Assembly (NCBI RefSeq): GCF_026230105.1
Contig: NC_079478.1
Coordinates: forward strand, 11,485,653-11,549,652
DNA: 64,000 bases
Reading direction: 5' to 3'
Origin: Diorhabda sublineata
Taxonomy: Eukaryota; Arthropoda; Insecta; Coleoptera; Chrysomelidae
The notes beneath the pieces were generated by a model. It worked only from the letters and a program-made list of their open reading frames with translations, had not been told where the DNA came from and did no database searches. Positions within the stretch are counted from its first letter, which is position 1. Every line of letters starts with the position of its first letter. This document shows positions 47,080-59,399 of this stretch, one piece after another. The position numbers were made by a program, and so were the translations under genes.

Positions 47080-47165
47080 GTGAAAAATGATATTTCTCAT
47101 AGTGTGAGCAATATGTGGTTTTAAAATTAAGTTAGCAATGAGAAATACGGCACTTTTCATAGTGG
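47080..47165. repeat. Opposite terminus of the same element: two inverted-repeat modules
   Basis: GTGAAAAATGATATTTCTCA (47,080-47,099) and ATGAGAAATACGGCACTTTT, CAT (47,138-47,160) each pair their halves, and both are followed by TAGTG. Confidence 0.5.
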
Positions 47166-47169
47166 TAGA

Positions 47170-50080
47170 AAAAATATAATTCAATATAATCTCTCTTTAA
47201 CCGTATACATTCTAATGTTTTCTAAACTTGAATAAAAATTTCGAAAATTCTACAAAATACGCGATTGCCTCATTTCATTTGTATGAAATTACTTTACGAC
47301 AAGCACGTTTTCAAGTTTTGGGAAGCAAATATAACCAGAAGGAATTGGATCAAGTGTCTATGGTGGATGAGCAGGGCAACGATATCCCCTGCTTGATGTA
47401 GCTAAAAGTGTTATTACTGTTTTATGAAGAAGGAAGAATCTGCAGACCACATCATAGTGAGTACCAATACACTATGAATATCGATGGAAAAAATAACTTT
47501 ATTAAGGCTTTTAACGTAACTAAACATAGTTTGAATTTTTTTCAATTAACATTAGATAATCTTATTTCTTCGTATTCACCACATAAAGAGAATAGTTATC
47601 TTTATATGAATGTTAAAACTAATCTAACTTTCTTTAATTTCTTATTCAAAATTAGTTTTTTTAAATAATTTTTGGAAGATAGATAGAATTGACGTTTCGA
47701 ATATTCTTTAAGCATTTATCAAAATAAAGACTTTATTTAAATTATTTAGAAAAACTAATTTTGAAACCGAAGAGACCTGAAATCAAGAAGATTTAGAAAC
47801 ATGAAGTAATGTAACTTTCATATTTTCGTCAAATTCTGAGAGTTCAGTCCTCGCGTACAGAATGAATTTAACAGAAATTACGCTGCATCCTGCTACTTAG
47901 CAGGAAATTGATTGAGCTCAATTAGTAACTAGTGTGAACCCGTTACAGCTTGTCAATTGGCTGCTTTAGTCGGTTTTTAAGCATATCAATCTATATTTTT
48001 CTTCGTTTAAAATTAATTTAATAACAATAAATTGATCATAAAACATCGCAATGATAATTTGAGTAGAGACCAAAGACTTAAGATGGACAAAGTCATAAGT
48101 AGGTGGAAAATTTAGTTATAAACCGTACCAGGTATAATAATTACTAACAGAAAGACTTATACATTCCAACCCGAATAGGCCTACCATCACTGAATTTGTA
48201 ATCCTTCAGGCTATACATGATTTCAAGACAATAGTGACATAATGAACTATGATCGATAAATCCCCCTGAATCTCAAAAGATTGGATAAATCAAAAAATTA
48301 TGCAAATAGCGAATGGACGAGAATATAACGAAATAGAGAGAAGAGCAAAAATTAACAAAGGAACTGATGATTTATTTCGACATCTTGGAAAAACGGAAAC
48401 AAATAGATTAAAAAAAATAATGTAATCCCAATTGAAAAATAAAACGGGTTACAAGGACGAAATGAATAGACCAAATAAAGGCACAAGAAATACTCTAAAA
48501 GACAGTTTAGAATTAGAGCTCAAACAGCTGGTACTGCCTCAAAACTCACCAATAATTGATATCTATCAGACAAGAAGACGAATTTTCCGTGTAGAATCAT
48601 CAAAAAATTATTGAGAAGGCTATATTAAGCTGTGGGGACGAATATCCTTAAAGGGTCATATGAAATTGGTACCCATAGACTGTAAACTATTGATATAATT
48701 TTGAATCTATGTGTTGTTACTTTTCATTTTAAGTAATCTAATATTTTTCTTATTTATTTACACTATTTCTTATGTTCTTAATTTATTTAAACACTACACT
48801 ATACTTAACTAACTTATAATAATTAACTTATCACTAACAGTTAAGTATCTTATATAATTTATTCGGTTAATTTTCTATTTCGTTTCGTTCACTATAACTA
48901 TTTTTTATAAACTAACCGCGCTAATCCAAATCGAAGTTCTCAAAAATTCTAGAGAATAAAGAAACAAAAAAAATGCATAAATATACCTTCCTAGAAATTA
49001 CTTCAAAAGAAACAATGTAAATAAATCGCCTGCTATGATAAAAACTTATATAAAAAAACATCAAACGTGCCGCGACTTCTGTCGTAATAGTAACAACGAT
49101 CATCATTAAGTACCTTCAGAAAATAAATATTTCTCTTTTAATCTAGCCTTTAAAATAGTCTGAAGGATCTATACATATAAATTATGGTATGAAATAATTT
49201 GAAGAAAAATTACTTAAGAATATTGATCAGAAGTAAGAATCAAGGTATCAGGTAAGAAACACTTATCCAATTATTTTCTTAGTACACATTTTTTTAGTTT
49301 ATCATTTATATAATTGATTCCGTATTTCTAACACCAGTAATAATATTGAAGTTCGAAAATAAATAAAAATTAATTGAATCATATCTAAAGAAATATTTGC
49401 AATTATTTTGACGTAAACGTTTTCAGTTTATATAATGGTTCAATGCTTGTTTTCCTCTGTTATTTGAAAAGAGAACGTTTGATAAAGTTGGTGAAAGTTA
49501 GTAATATGTTTCCGAACAACCCACGAATCGAATGTATTGTGTAGTGTATTTGGCAATCGTCAAGGGATACATTAAATTTAATTTGAACGGAGACCCTTGT
49601 TGTACACGATATCCATGAAACTCCCAAATTATTATAATTTATATTGAAAATAGCCGGTCGTAGGGTTTTTTGACAATAAATTGTTTTCAAAAATATCTCC
49701 TCAATATAAACCTTAACTAGTTAAACATTTGCGTAATTGGCAACTAATGCTTTGATATCTTTTAGAAATAGGAAAATGGTATCGCTATTGTCAAGATTTG
49801 CTAGTATTTCTTGCATATTTGTGGTAAGGTAATATTTATGTCATAATTACAGACTATCATAACATTGTTTTGGGACATCAGGTCAACTGTAGCAACTGCG
49901 TAACAAATTAGTTTTCTCACCTGCCAGGTTTTGTCTTGAGATACTTGAAACTCCAATAAAATAAAGGTGGCTTAATGAAGAAAGGATCTGATATAATTTC
50001 TCGATGCAACTCTGACTTAGTTGCAAGTTGCAATCGGATAACAATGGAGATTAGCTCTATAATTATTCGTTGCAGTTTTA
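47170..50080. other. Mostly gene-free; one dispersed repeat and a large inverted pair
   Basis: Positions 47,690-47,800 match 59,275-59,385 and 63,411-63,470 (TTGACGTTTCGAA and later AAAAACTAATT..AAACxGAAGxGxCCTxAAATC). An inverted pair CAAAATTAGTTTTT...AAAAACTAATTTTG lies at about 47,647-47,672 and 47,738-47,762. The frame at 48,432-48,614 and its flanks look protein-like but I cannot assign them. Confidence 0.4.
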
Positions 50081-50084
50081 GCAA

Positions 50085-50640
50085 GCTTAACACCGTTGAT
50101 AATATTAATACTGCACATTGTTTACACCATCACTACACCAACACTCACAATTACACTGTCCAACGCGCGTTTCGATAACCAAGTTATCTTCCTCAGAAAC
50201 TGAAGGTAAACTAAAACTTGATAACTTTACTTAACTATTTTATACTAAATTTTCCCTCCAATAAACCTCCTTCCACGAAAATTAATTCCACCGGGAAAAA
50301 CTCCTTGGGGAGATCTTCACATTTATTCCTTCACTTCTAAACTATAGAGTAGGCTGTAAGGATTAGGGACAAAGGGCCAATACCTAATAGCCCTCTCTAA
50401 AATTTATGATTCAAGGAATAATTGCGAAAATTTTCGCCAATGAGGTTTTCTCGCTGCAATTAATTTTCGCGGGAGAAGATTTATTAGTGGAAAAATTTAT
50501 ACAACTCAAGTTATTATATTTTAGTTTACCTTCAGTCTCTGAAGACGATAACTTGGTTACCGAAACGTGTGTCAGATAGTGTAATTTTGAGTATTGGTGT
50601 AGTGGTGGTGTAAATCTCATCTCCAATATGGGATGTAAAA
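50085..50640. repeat. Two Penelope terminal repeats joined head-to-head
   Basis: 50,085-50,370 (minus sense) and 50,360-50,640 (plus sense) are inverted copies. Shared blocks are the CACCAACACTCACAATTACAC strip, ACCTTCAGT(T/C)TCTGA, ACTTGGTTA, GAAAATTAATTCC and GGGACAAAGGGCCAAT near the centre. The right arm continues the sense seen at 30,785. No ORF lies between the arms. Confidence 0.7.
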
Positions 50641-50644
50641 GAGA

Positions 50645-51160
50645 GTTGGAGGTATTATGGATATTCTGTATAAATATAGATTTTATAGAGGCAAGTGAGT
50701 GAATATGCAACAATTTTTATATAAACGCAATTGAAATCCTGCTGAAGAGTTTGCCAGTATAAATATTGTAAATTTATTGTGTTTAGGAATATTAGAGATT
50801 TGCGTCGAAAAATCTGACTCATTTTTCGTGACATTGGTATACAGTATACAGTACCAAATAGTATTAGTATATTCAGAGAGCTTTCCGTAGCTAAATCATT
50901 TAATGCTTAATGTTTTATACGAATTGTGTGAGATGTGTTATTATAAGGAAAATTATTCGTCCATTGGAGCAGTGGAAGTATTTGGGAAATCTAAAGCTTA
51001 ACCGGAATTGTTTTTATATATACTCGTACTGGTAAAAATTTTATTTATAGTAATGTTGAGATATTCTGTGATTTATTATTGGTCGCATTAAATAATAATA
51101 AATCTTTGGATAATGATTAGATAATACTGAGAAAATACAATTAAATAATCATTCTTGTGG
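50645..51160. other. Gene-free stretch
   Basis: Nothing recognised. Confidence 0.4.
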
Positions 51161-51164
51161 TAAT

Positions 51165-51404
51165 ATTTACCATCCTTTGGTTTCTCAATAAAAACTTTCT
51201 ACAGGTTTAGAACTAAATGCTCCCAGGCATAGACGAAGAGCTGTGTTGTATACCGGGCTCGTTCAAGATATTAATATGTGATTTAGATGCAAATATATAA
51301 ACGAAGTCCACATAATCTGATTTAGATCGAATAAGAGATCCGTGACAGAAAGCGCTGCAAAGTAAATGAGAAAGTTCTTTGTATTTATGTAAGTATGTTT
51401 CCAT
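51165..51404 (-). mobile_element. Jockey-type RT C-terminal scrap
   Basis: The minus strand reads HGSLIRSKSDYVDFVYIFAS, KSHINIL, then after a frameshift PVYNTALRLCLGAFSSKPVE, SFY. The sequence SxLDYGxxxYxSASxxxLxxLDxVHNxALRLxLGAFRSSPVESLxxE is a strong Jockey/CR1-like RT thumb signature. It is truncated on both sides. Confidence 0.7.
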
Positions 51405-51664
51405 GTGTAAGGGGAACCGAATACCATACGTAATATTTTGCAGTGATAAACAACTTAAAGAGACATGTTGTTATAGTAGTTTTATTCTTAGTTGGAGAAG
51501 CAAAAAAGGTCGTCTTCAGTGATATTCCATTGTTAAAATATTTAAATTGTATTATAATGTACAATATTTTATAAATAGATTTTTTTCATTAGAATTATAA
51601 GAAGTTCATTAGGAATTACTTTACAAATTAAAAAAAATAACTCATCACAAAGAAATGAAGAGAT

Positions 51665-51885
51665 TTAGATTTTTTATAAGATAACTAGCTCAAATTTTGA
51701 CTTAAATGTTCTACCCGCCACACATTTGTTAGAGAGTAAATATGAAATTCAATGCATTTATATTTATTCCAATGAATAAAGCAACAGTGAAAAAATTATA
51801 ACCTCATAACTCTCAAGCAAGACTCTTCGGAACTAGAATCGTCAAGATTGATTACTATTGGCAGATAAAAACAATACATTTGATA
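51665..51885 (-). repeat. Penelope 3'-tail repeat, second copy
   Basis: Matches 7,563-7,880 in the same orientation: TTTTTATAAG(T/A)TAACT(G/A)GCTC, (A/T)TAAATGTT, then GGCAAACTCTTCGAAACTGG against AGCAAGACTCTTCGGAACTA, and TTG(A/G)TATGGCAGAT-like text. Confidence 0.55.
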
Positions 51886-51889
51886 CATG

Positions 51890-52570
51890 CCAGCATGAAT
51901 CTTTTACCTCTGGAGCAATAAGTATTTAAGACCCAGCCATATTTAACTACGTTTTGTGTATCAAACCAGATTTCGTCTATAAACACTTTTGAGTCTTAAT
52001 ACTTAGTGAATACTCCTCCATCTTCGACAATACAACTTTATTCCATATTTCATTCTATTGTCGAGATTTTTAAGTTCGAAATCAATATCTAGTAAAACGC
52101 ACCAAAGTGTCTCTAAACTAGTCATAATTAGGGTGCAAACACAGTTTACTCTAAAGATGTCCAATGTTAAAACTAAATTGGATTCAGTCCTATTCGTCGA
52201 ATAGGTTGTAAACTTTCATCAGTATAATATGTAATATCCTCCAATTGTACAATAATAGAATATGGAATTATACTTGATCGTTGATTCCCTTTAATAATGA
52301 CTGATATCCATTTACTCGTCTTAGGCACTCAAGCATATATGAAATAACCCAATGACATTGGACATGTAAATCTTCGTGACCAATCTCTCGAATGACTGTT
52401 ATAACACTTTTTTCACTATTCAACTATCTCAAATGATTGCAAAAAGTTATCACGCTTAATGAATTCACGTAGTTGATAATAGAGAGAACAAAATAATAAA
52501 ATTAAATACGAAAATTCGCAAATCTTGTAGTTAATGCTTCTTTTAAATGATTAGCCGGAGTTTAATCTGA
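51890..52570. other. Gene-free stretch
   Basis: Nothing recognised. Confidence 0.4.
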
Positions 52571-52574
52571 ACCA

Positions 52575-53596
52575 CGAGGATGATCCCAGAAGTACCTGAC
52601 TGAACTATAGATGGCGGTAGCTGCTTGAAAAATACCTCTGTATTAGAAAGTACGCAATCTATACAGCATATGTTTTAATTTTGCGTACGCTACGTTGTTT
52701 AGTATTTGTTGGGTAGCGATCTATAGTGAACGTTTTCGATGAATTTAGAAAAAAATTGGTCATCGTTATGTGATACAATAGTTTCATTTGAAAGGCGTTA
52801 CCACAACCAATATGAGAGATGTATTAGATACTACTCTGAGTGACACTACTCCTTCGTTACCAACCGTAAAATATTGGGTAGCAGAGTTTGAACGAGGCCG
52901 TAAGATCTGAGAAGACCAGCATCACAGTGGTCGACCAAATGAGATGACGACTCCACAAATATTGAGGAAATTCAAAAAAAGGTACTGGATGATCATCGAA
53001 AAAAAGTGCACAAGCTAGCAGACATACTAGGTATTTCAAAAAGTGCGGTACATACCGTATTAACTGAAAAATTGACAATGGAACAAAAAAAACGTTGTGA
53101 AAATGTTTCCATAAAGTGTTTGGCATTGTTTCACACAAACAAAGTCGAATTTTTGAGCCGTTCCATAACTATGGATGAAACGTGGGTCCATCACTTCACA
53201 CACGAAACAAGAGAACAATCGAAACAATTGACTAAAAAGAGGGAGCCATTTCCAAAGAGGGCAATGACCGTTCCATCCAGGCAAGGTCATGGCATCAGTT
53301 TTTTGGGATGCGCGCGGGATAATTTCCAATGACTATCTTGAAAAAGGAAAAACTATCGACGGCGAGTATTTTGCTTATTGCAACATTTGAGAGAAGAAAT
53401 CAAGCAAAAACGGTCGCAAAAAAGATTTTCCAACAATAAAGAGGTGGTCTTGATGATTCTTTATAATTATGAATAATGTCTAAAAAGGGTATCCAGCTTA
53501 TTGAACATCACTGGGAAAAGTATATGTAGCTATAAGGAGATTACGTTGAAAAATATTTTTTTATTGTTGGGCCAGATACTTCTGGGACCATCTTCG
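52575..53596 (+). mobile_element. mariner transposon with both ends, transposase deleted and frameshifted
   Basis: Ends CGAGGATGATCCCAGAAGTA (52,575) and, in reverse, CGAAGATGGTCCCAGAAGTA (53,596) are terminal inverted repeats. TA follows the right end at 53,597, and the left neighbour is CA, so the TA duplication has mutated. Transposase text: YHNQYERCIRYYSE-like near 52,800, KVLDDHRKKVHKLADILGIS at about 52,980, SAVHTVLTEKLTMEQ, TMDETWVHHFTHETREQSKQ at about 53,169 (first catalytic D intact), then in the next frame KVMASVFWDARGIISNDYLE, and EGDYVEK-like GDYVEK at 53,541. The region holding HHDNAPAH and the third aspartate is missing, so total length is about 1.02 kb against the usual 1.3 kb. 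Confidence 0.8.
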
Positions 53597-53599
53597 TAG

Positions 53600-56500
53600 T
53601 AGAATTCTCTTCTTTGTCACGAGAATGGCTATTATAACCGTTTTTTTGAAACTCACCCTGGTATGCCAGTTTTTTGATTGGAACTTCTTTAGAGTTCAAA
53701 TAAGAAGTATAATTATATAATTAGGGGCTGTATTTGGTTTACTATATTAATGACCCCGGATTTTGTTTGGAATACAGTTAGCTCCTATAATATGTACCTC
53801 ACTCATATAATCTAAAAATTAGCCAGGAACTTTTTATGCATACATAATTTCAAATATCTCATAATCCTGTTATAGCAAAACAACTCTGACCGCTGATTTT
53901 AATTTTACACACAAATCACTTTTGTAATAACCCTTCACTCTCAAAGAATGTAGCCATGTTGACATGTGTATCAAATGCAGAAAAGAGAGTACGAATACAA
54001 TATGGAAATTTATTCTACTTCTGTTTATTTTCGGTATTTAAAAAAATATCTGGATGATATATGTGACACGCAGGGTGTCCTTCTTATATTTATCGATGTG
54101 CAAGAGCTCTATTATTGAAATTTTGACACATAAAATCATTCAAATTTAAGTAGGAGAGCATTCGAAAAACTATAATCATCAACCAACAAGAGAAGTAATT
54201 TCAATTCTTAAAATATTTCCACGTAATACCTAAGATAACAAAGAACATTTCTTTATGCCTCAAAAATCGCTTCTGGAATATTTCGCAATAAGTTGCAACG
54301 AAAAGTTATTTAGCGTTTCACATGTTGTTTAGTTTACACAAGTGTTGCGTACAATAAATTCTTAGTATTTCCCACCAAAAGGGATTAACGTCTCCTGATC
54401 ACGATGACCATTTAAAAAGGTCCGTACCCTTTTGTCCAAATATTCATCTAAACTAAAATTATAAGGGACACCATCATGCATAAATTATGAATGTACACGA
54501 GTTAGGAGTGGCACTTCAACAATTAGGCTCCAAAACTTGTTTTAGAAAGAAATCCAAATACGAGGGTTTATTTAAAATAAGGTGTATTACTTTATTAGAA
54601 GCAGTCTGATCATAGGTCGAAGTCCTCCCGACCATTGTTTGACATTAATTACCACTATATAGATAGTCTACTTTGTATGTATCTGTGATTAAAAGGATCC
54701 ATTGTTGTTGTAAAGCAGTGGCTTAATATGTAAAAACTAGTATTTTCAGATATCCATTGAGGCTACCATGCACCGACAATATTGTTGTAAATATTTATAG
54801 ATTATTCTTATACATTTAATCTTTCATTATTATAGGTTCCCCGGGAGTATCTTCACTTGCCTCGCTCCATGTTGATTATTCCAACAACTGATGTTTCCCC
54901 TATCTACATCTATTTCTAATGTTTTCTATTGTCCTGTAGCCGATTACACAGAAATGGATTTATTATCCGCAAGTCTGTCTGCTATTTATTTGTCCACCAG
55001 AGTAGTCCAAAACCCATTGGAGGTTAAGTTGTTTCCTAGGCATTTCCATGTAAACTTGGATCAAATGACATTGGAGATCAGAACTCTAATGTTGCTGCTT
55101 GAATATCAGACAAGATGATAATCTCCTGTTTACGATTTCTTTTCAGTATAATTTTGTAACATTTCTTTCATTCCTAATATGATATTTGGATCCCATTTAC
55201 TTTTAAAGCTTAGATTTAAAATAAATTTTTTCTAAAATCTTTCGTTATTTCATCGTGAAGCCTATTTAGAGTTGATCATTTTCTGAGGGGGGTTTTGGCT
55301 TATCCCTGATGACTCTCTTAATATTCTAAGTGAAGTTTGCTTCAAAACTCAATGTTAATGCATTGCTTAGGTGTCACGGCAAACATTATAAATGTTTACT
55401 GACAAACTAGAACTGGTACTTTTCCTAACACATGCGGGTATAAAATATACTAGTTTTGTAGTAATTGTTAGTAGTTGCGGTTGATCAAATGTCCATTATC
55501 CATTATTCATTATACCTTCAGGTAACAGTGTGAGAAATGAGAATATATTCCCTTCCTCCATTCTTATATTCTTTTCCCAGCTTTGATTTTCGTTTTCGTT
55601 TAGTTTTTTCGAACCAAATCCTTTTCAAACTTCAAAAACTTACTTAAAATAGATGTAGATTTTGTTCCCAATATTTTATTTTGATTAGAAAAACTCACTA
55701 TAGCCACCACATAAATGTTATATATGTTTATGATGAATATTTCTTACGACTGATTGTCAGCTTCCATTCAAATATTATCGGATCTGTATCGTTAAATTTA
55801 AATTTACCATAACAATAAACAACAATTAAGACCTTTTTTTATTTTGAATAAACGTAGAAGTTTGCATAGAAGATTAATTTCTTGAACAGTACAATGTAGA
55901 ATGATCAGAATGATTCTGTTTAATAATATAAAATCATTGAAAGAAAAGAATGTGCCAAGAATCAATTTTTTTGTTGTTTTAATTCTCATCTTTTCAATTA
56001 TAAGTAATTATAGAAATAGAAGCAGTAAAGATAAAAGTAAACAATAGTTGTAATGAAGAATACTTGAAGATAGTTCAAAAACATATAACAACATAAAAAT
56101 AATTGCAGTGTAGCAAAATGTCACCTTTAACCACTAGAAAATCCTAAGATTGAATTTGTTTAATTTATCAACTCTGGTTCAGTTTTCTCAGTGTTTATTA
56201 AATAAATTTTCTTTATTGCGACATGCACAAGCTCTGTCCTTCAAAGGATTGAACAGGACGAATATTTATGAGGAGCTCCGAAGGCTGAAGATTTGAAAAT
56301 AACGGAGCCTAAGCCCAAGTGAGACGTGCGCCCATGTCCCAAGTTCGAGATTAAAGCAAGGGGGATTAATTTAAAAGTTGATTTTAATTAAAAGTTAATT
56401 CGGAGACAAGATGATAATAATTTTAAAATTCACGAGCGGGATATCAATGTTTGAAAATTTTTAGTACGTAGTAAATCAAAAGCGTGACGCTTGTCAACTG

Positions 56501-57085
56501 ATTATTGGAATATTACTTACGAGGAATATGTAGTAGAAATTATTTAATGTTTCATATAGTTTATTAGATTTGTTTTATTACAAAAGTCAAAAATGGATTA
56601 GACATAAGTATACAGGTAAACTATATAACATTTAGATATTTTAACTATTATCATTGTTAATCAAGCAAAAATCCAGGTTTTTTGTTCATAACAATTTCCC
56701 TATTATGCCGTATTATATCGACAATCTGATCTTAAGATCAATCAGCAGCTTGCAGTTATCTAATACATTATGTACATTAATTCAATTACATTTCAACGCA
56801 TACCAACTTCACCAACCCTTGAGTCTTCTCGCTATTTTTTTATTGTATTGCTAGGAACTCGCCCACAACATGGACCGTGAAGCCGGTTCTGTTCGATTAT
56901 AATAAAAGAATTTAAAGTTTAGCGAATGCGGTTCTCAGAGAAACTGTTCACATGTTTTTACACACAGGGCGATTTTTTTATATTGTTTTTTAGAATCAAT
57001 TTTTAGGAAGGCCTTTTTATTTGTTTGTTTATCATCTTTTTGTATAAATAGTCGCTTGTTTATCAGCCAAAAAGGCAGTAAAAAA
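53600..57085. other. Gene-free stretch
   Basis: The frame at 54,891-55,118 follows a TATAG/G acceptor-like site but shows no domain I recognise. The segment 56,220-56,360 is more GC-rich and structured (GTCCTTCAAAGGATTGAACA, GGAC) without a tRNA or known RNA fold. Confidence 0.35.
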
Positions 57086-57090
57086 TCTGA

Positions 57091-57118
57091 TGTCATCCCG
57101 AAAACATCGGGATAGACA
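57091..57118. repeat. Short perfect hairpin, possible terminator-like or promoter-proximal structure
   Basis: TGTC-ATCCCGA, loop AAACA, TCGGGAT-a-GACA: 11 paired bases with one bulge. A TATAAATAG box lies about 50 bp upstream (near 57,043), and the following 150 bases resemble an untranslated leader or LTR, but no second LTR was found. Confidence 0.4.
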
Positions 57119-57329
57119 AGTAAACGGTATATTTAAATAAATTAATTTGTTAAGAATTAGATTAGTGTTAATAATTCTTAGTGTGTAGTTTAATGAATAG
57201 TAAATAGTTAAGTGTACTTAGTGTGAGTGTGTAAATAAATTAAGTAAGTAAGAAACATTGTGTATAAATCCACCCGACCCTATAATAATAGTTTTAATAA
57301 ATTGAAAAGAAAACATTACAGTATGATGA

Positions 57330-58650
57330 TTGAATCGTTTATGTAAGTATCTATATCTAGATCCTTATGTGGGCTACTGTTTCGAATGTGCCAAGTACCT
57401 TATACAATGTTCCACAGTTCTTTATTCTGATATCTTTGAATGATTTGTAGACACAACCCTGTTGTTGATTACTATATGACCAGATAAGTTTCAGTATATG
57501 TTCATGAAGCAGAAACTTGGTTTGGGTACAAAATGGGGTTTGGTCTGGTCTGCCAATTAAATCTTTATATTTAATTTTTGTTTTATTTTCTCATTAATAT
57601 GATATCTTCAGCGATGCTCACAATCGAAAGTGGTACCTTAGTATTTTTTATTTTTAATTGTCCATTTTACTGATTGATTCCTATAGTTTTTCTCTTGTTT
57701 CTCAATGTCTACTTCTCACTGCTAATATTGTACAATCGTCTGCAAAGATCATTTTCTAGGTTAAACATGTAACTCGTATAATAGATGTATAGAATAGGTT
57801 CCATTTTACTCTGTGGCACTCCTCCAACAATTTCCATTAGCACAGAGTAGGCTTTCTCTTATTCAATTCTAAAATATATAGATAAGACGTAGAATTCTAA
57901 AATATGAGAGAATCTTACAGACAAGTACATCTTGATTCTATGTTAGAGCCTCTTATGCCAAACTTCACGAATGCCTGTGCCACGTCAAGAAATATTATGG
58001 AACAGACTTTTCTTTTCCAGCAAATTTTATCACATTCGTAATTCTGATAATCTAATAGCTTCCTCTAAACTTCCACTCTTCTATAAGTGGTTTTAACTGA
58101 TTTTTTCGAATAGTTTTCACAATACACAGAAAAGAAAGATAAGCTTGTAAGAGAAAACTTTGTGTGGGGGTTTATCTGGTTGAGAGATCATACTGACCTC
58201 TGCTAGTTTTCACATCAATGGTACATATTGTAGCCCAAAAGATATATTGATTAAATGTCTTAGCTAAAATATTGGTTTTCTGGGGAAGCAGGTTTCGCCA
58301 GTAATGGTATAAAACCTAAGTTTTTTTCAGGATTTATATTTTGTTTTTTATAATTTCTTTAGAAGTTGTGACCTCAATTTCTGTTTTTAGTTGTGCTGTT
58401 CCTTGGTTAATACTATCATCACCTTTATTCGATTGGAATTGATGTTTGGCGAATCTATCGGTCTTTTGGGGATATTTTTCGCCCATTTACCATTTGCATT
58501 TTTTTATTCCTTCATTAGTTTTCCATAATAAATAGTTTGTGCAGGCATCATTTGTTAATACACTTAGGTAAGTACTAATTAATTCGGTTTTATATCTCTT
58601 GATTTCTTTTCCACTTTGGTTTTCTTCTTTCACAAATTTCTTCTGGATGT
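57330..58650 (-). mobile_element. Jockey-type non-LTR retrotransposon, RT region
   Basis: On the minus strand: KNQLKPLIEEWK near 58,100, FLTWHRHS / DVAQAF-like text near 57,990, then MIFADDCTILAVRS at about 57,757, where FADD is the RT catalytic motif. ATEWNGTYSIHLLYE-like text precedes it. HINEKIKQKLNIKI near 57,590 and KELWNIV followed by NSSPHKDLDIDT near 57,360 complete the thumb. The upstream part to 58,650 fits the linker of the same ORF2. Many stops. Confidence 0.65.
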
Positions 58651-58739
58651 TTGTTTCCCTCGATTATCTGTCTAATACTAGTAGTATTAATCCATGAATA
58701 TTTGTTTTTATTACAAATTAGCATCAACCGTATTCTGGT

Positions 58740-59180
58740 TATTAGCGATTGAGTAAAAATTAAGTGTTTTATCTATAAATATTTGTTAAATCAAGTTTAT
58801 GATCGAGATCTGTCTAAGGTATCTAATATTGTATTTAGGTCCTAAAATTTCACGTATTTGTGGTAGTGGTAGATTTGATTAGGATCTTTCTGAGTTAAGA
58901 GATGGACAATCTGCGATTATGTGTTTTATAGTTAATTTGTAATTGCAGTAGTTACATTTTGGTTCAGGTTTCGCATCAAATAAGTAGCTATGGGTCAGTC
59001 GCGTATCGCCTAGACGAAGTCGTGTTGGAAGAACTTAATCTCTGCGCTTTTTCGGTAGTATTGACCATGGTTTAACTAGTTTTTCACTTCACGAAGTTTA
59101 TGTCTGACCGTTGACCATTTGTTCTCCCATTCATTGAGCACTTAAGACTTTAGGATTGATTTAATATCGGTTGCTTTTAT
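58740..59180 (-). mobile_element. Jockey-type RNase H and C-terminus of a second element
   Basis: The minus strand reads LPTRLRLGDTRLTHSYLFDA, then KPEPKCNYCNYKLTIKHIIA, DCPSLNSER at about 59,030-58,890. RLRLGxTRLTHSYL plus CxxC..LTIKHII.xCP is a textbook end of Jockey ORF2. It lies upstream, in its own reading direction, of the RT at 57.3-58.65 kb, so the two are separate insertions in tandem. Confidence 0.8.
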
Positions 59181-59274
59181 TTCTCAAACAATTCGACCTC
59201 TGCATCTAGCCATTCCTTCTTTCTAAAAGTTTTTTTTTCTACTGTATATAAATATTTTGGTAAAGAGTGAAGTA

Positions 59275-59385
59275 AGTCTAAACGTTAATTTTCATCAATA
59301 TTTCAAAAGTTAGTAAAAAAAAACTAATTGTAAAACAGAAGGGGCCTAAAATCATCATCATCAAACAATTAGAAACTTAAAAATA
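59275..59385. repeat. Dispersed repeat, copy 2
   Basis: Matches 47,690-47,800 and, in its first part, 63,411-63,470. Confidence 0.45.
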
Positions 59386-59399
59386 TCAAAAGGTCTAAG

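Larger units (their letters stand above)
45581..47165 (-). mobile_element. Near-complete tyrosine-recombinase (Crypton-like) element
   Basis: The coding trail runs from 46,844 down to 45,904. Opening frame: SPEISKKAAKVTLDLLPENS, RKKYELAYEKYMKWRR, a SAM-like core-binding domain. A shifted frame gives CRREELWELRIDDLEDL at 46,357-46,307, containing the first catalytic arginine. The last frame (46,194-45,904) has YTGHCFRCSSAT (H18, R21), LKRHGGW (H38, W41) and VAERY (Y50), the HxxR...H/W...Y signature. Every catalytic residue is present, but two or more frameshifts split the protein. Inverted-repeat modules sit outside both ends: 45,581-45,611 beyond the stop, and 47,080-47,107 with 47,138-47,165 upstream of the start. 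Insect Crypton elements are known. The boundaries proposed here are inference. Confidence 0.7.

Noticed and set aside
48260..48660. Lysine-rich protein-like text around 48,432-48,614
   Set aside because: It may be an eroded retrotransposon segment, but no diagnostic motif could be placed.
54838..55118. Acceptor-like TATAG followed by a 75-codon frame
   Set aside because: No domain, no matching donor, and codon content is not distinct from the surroundings.
56216..56360. GC-richer structured segment that could be an RNA gene
   Set aside because: It does not fold into a tRNA, 5S or snRNA pattern that I can trace.
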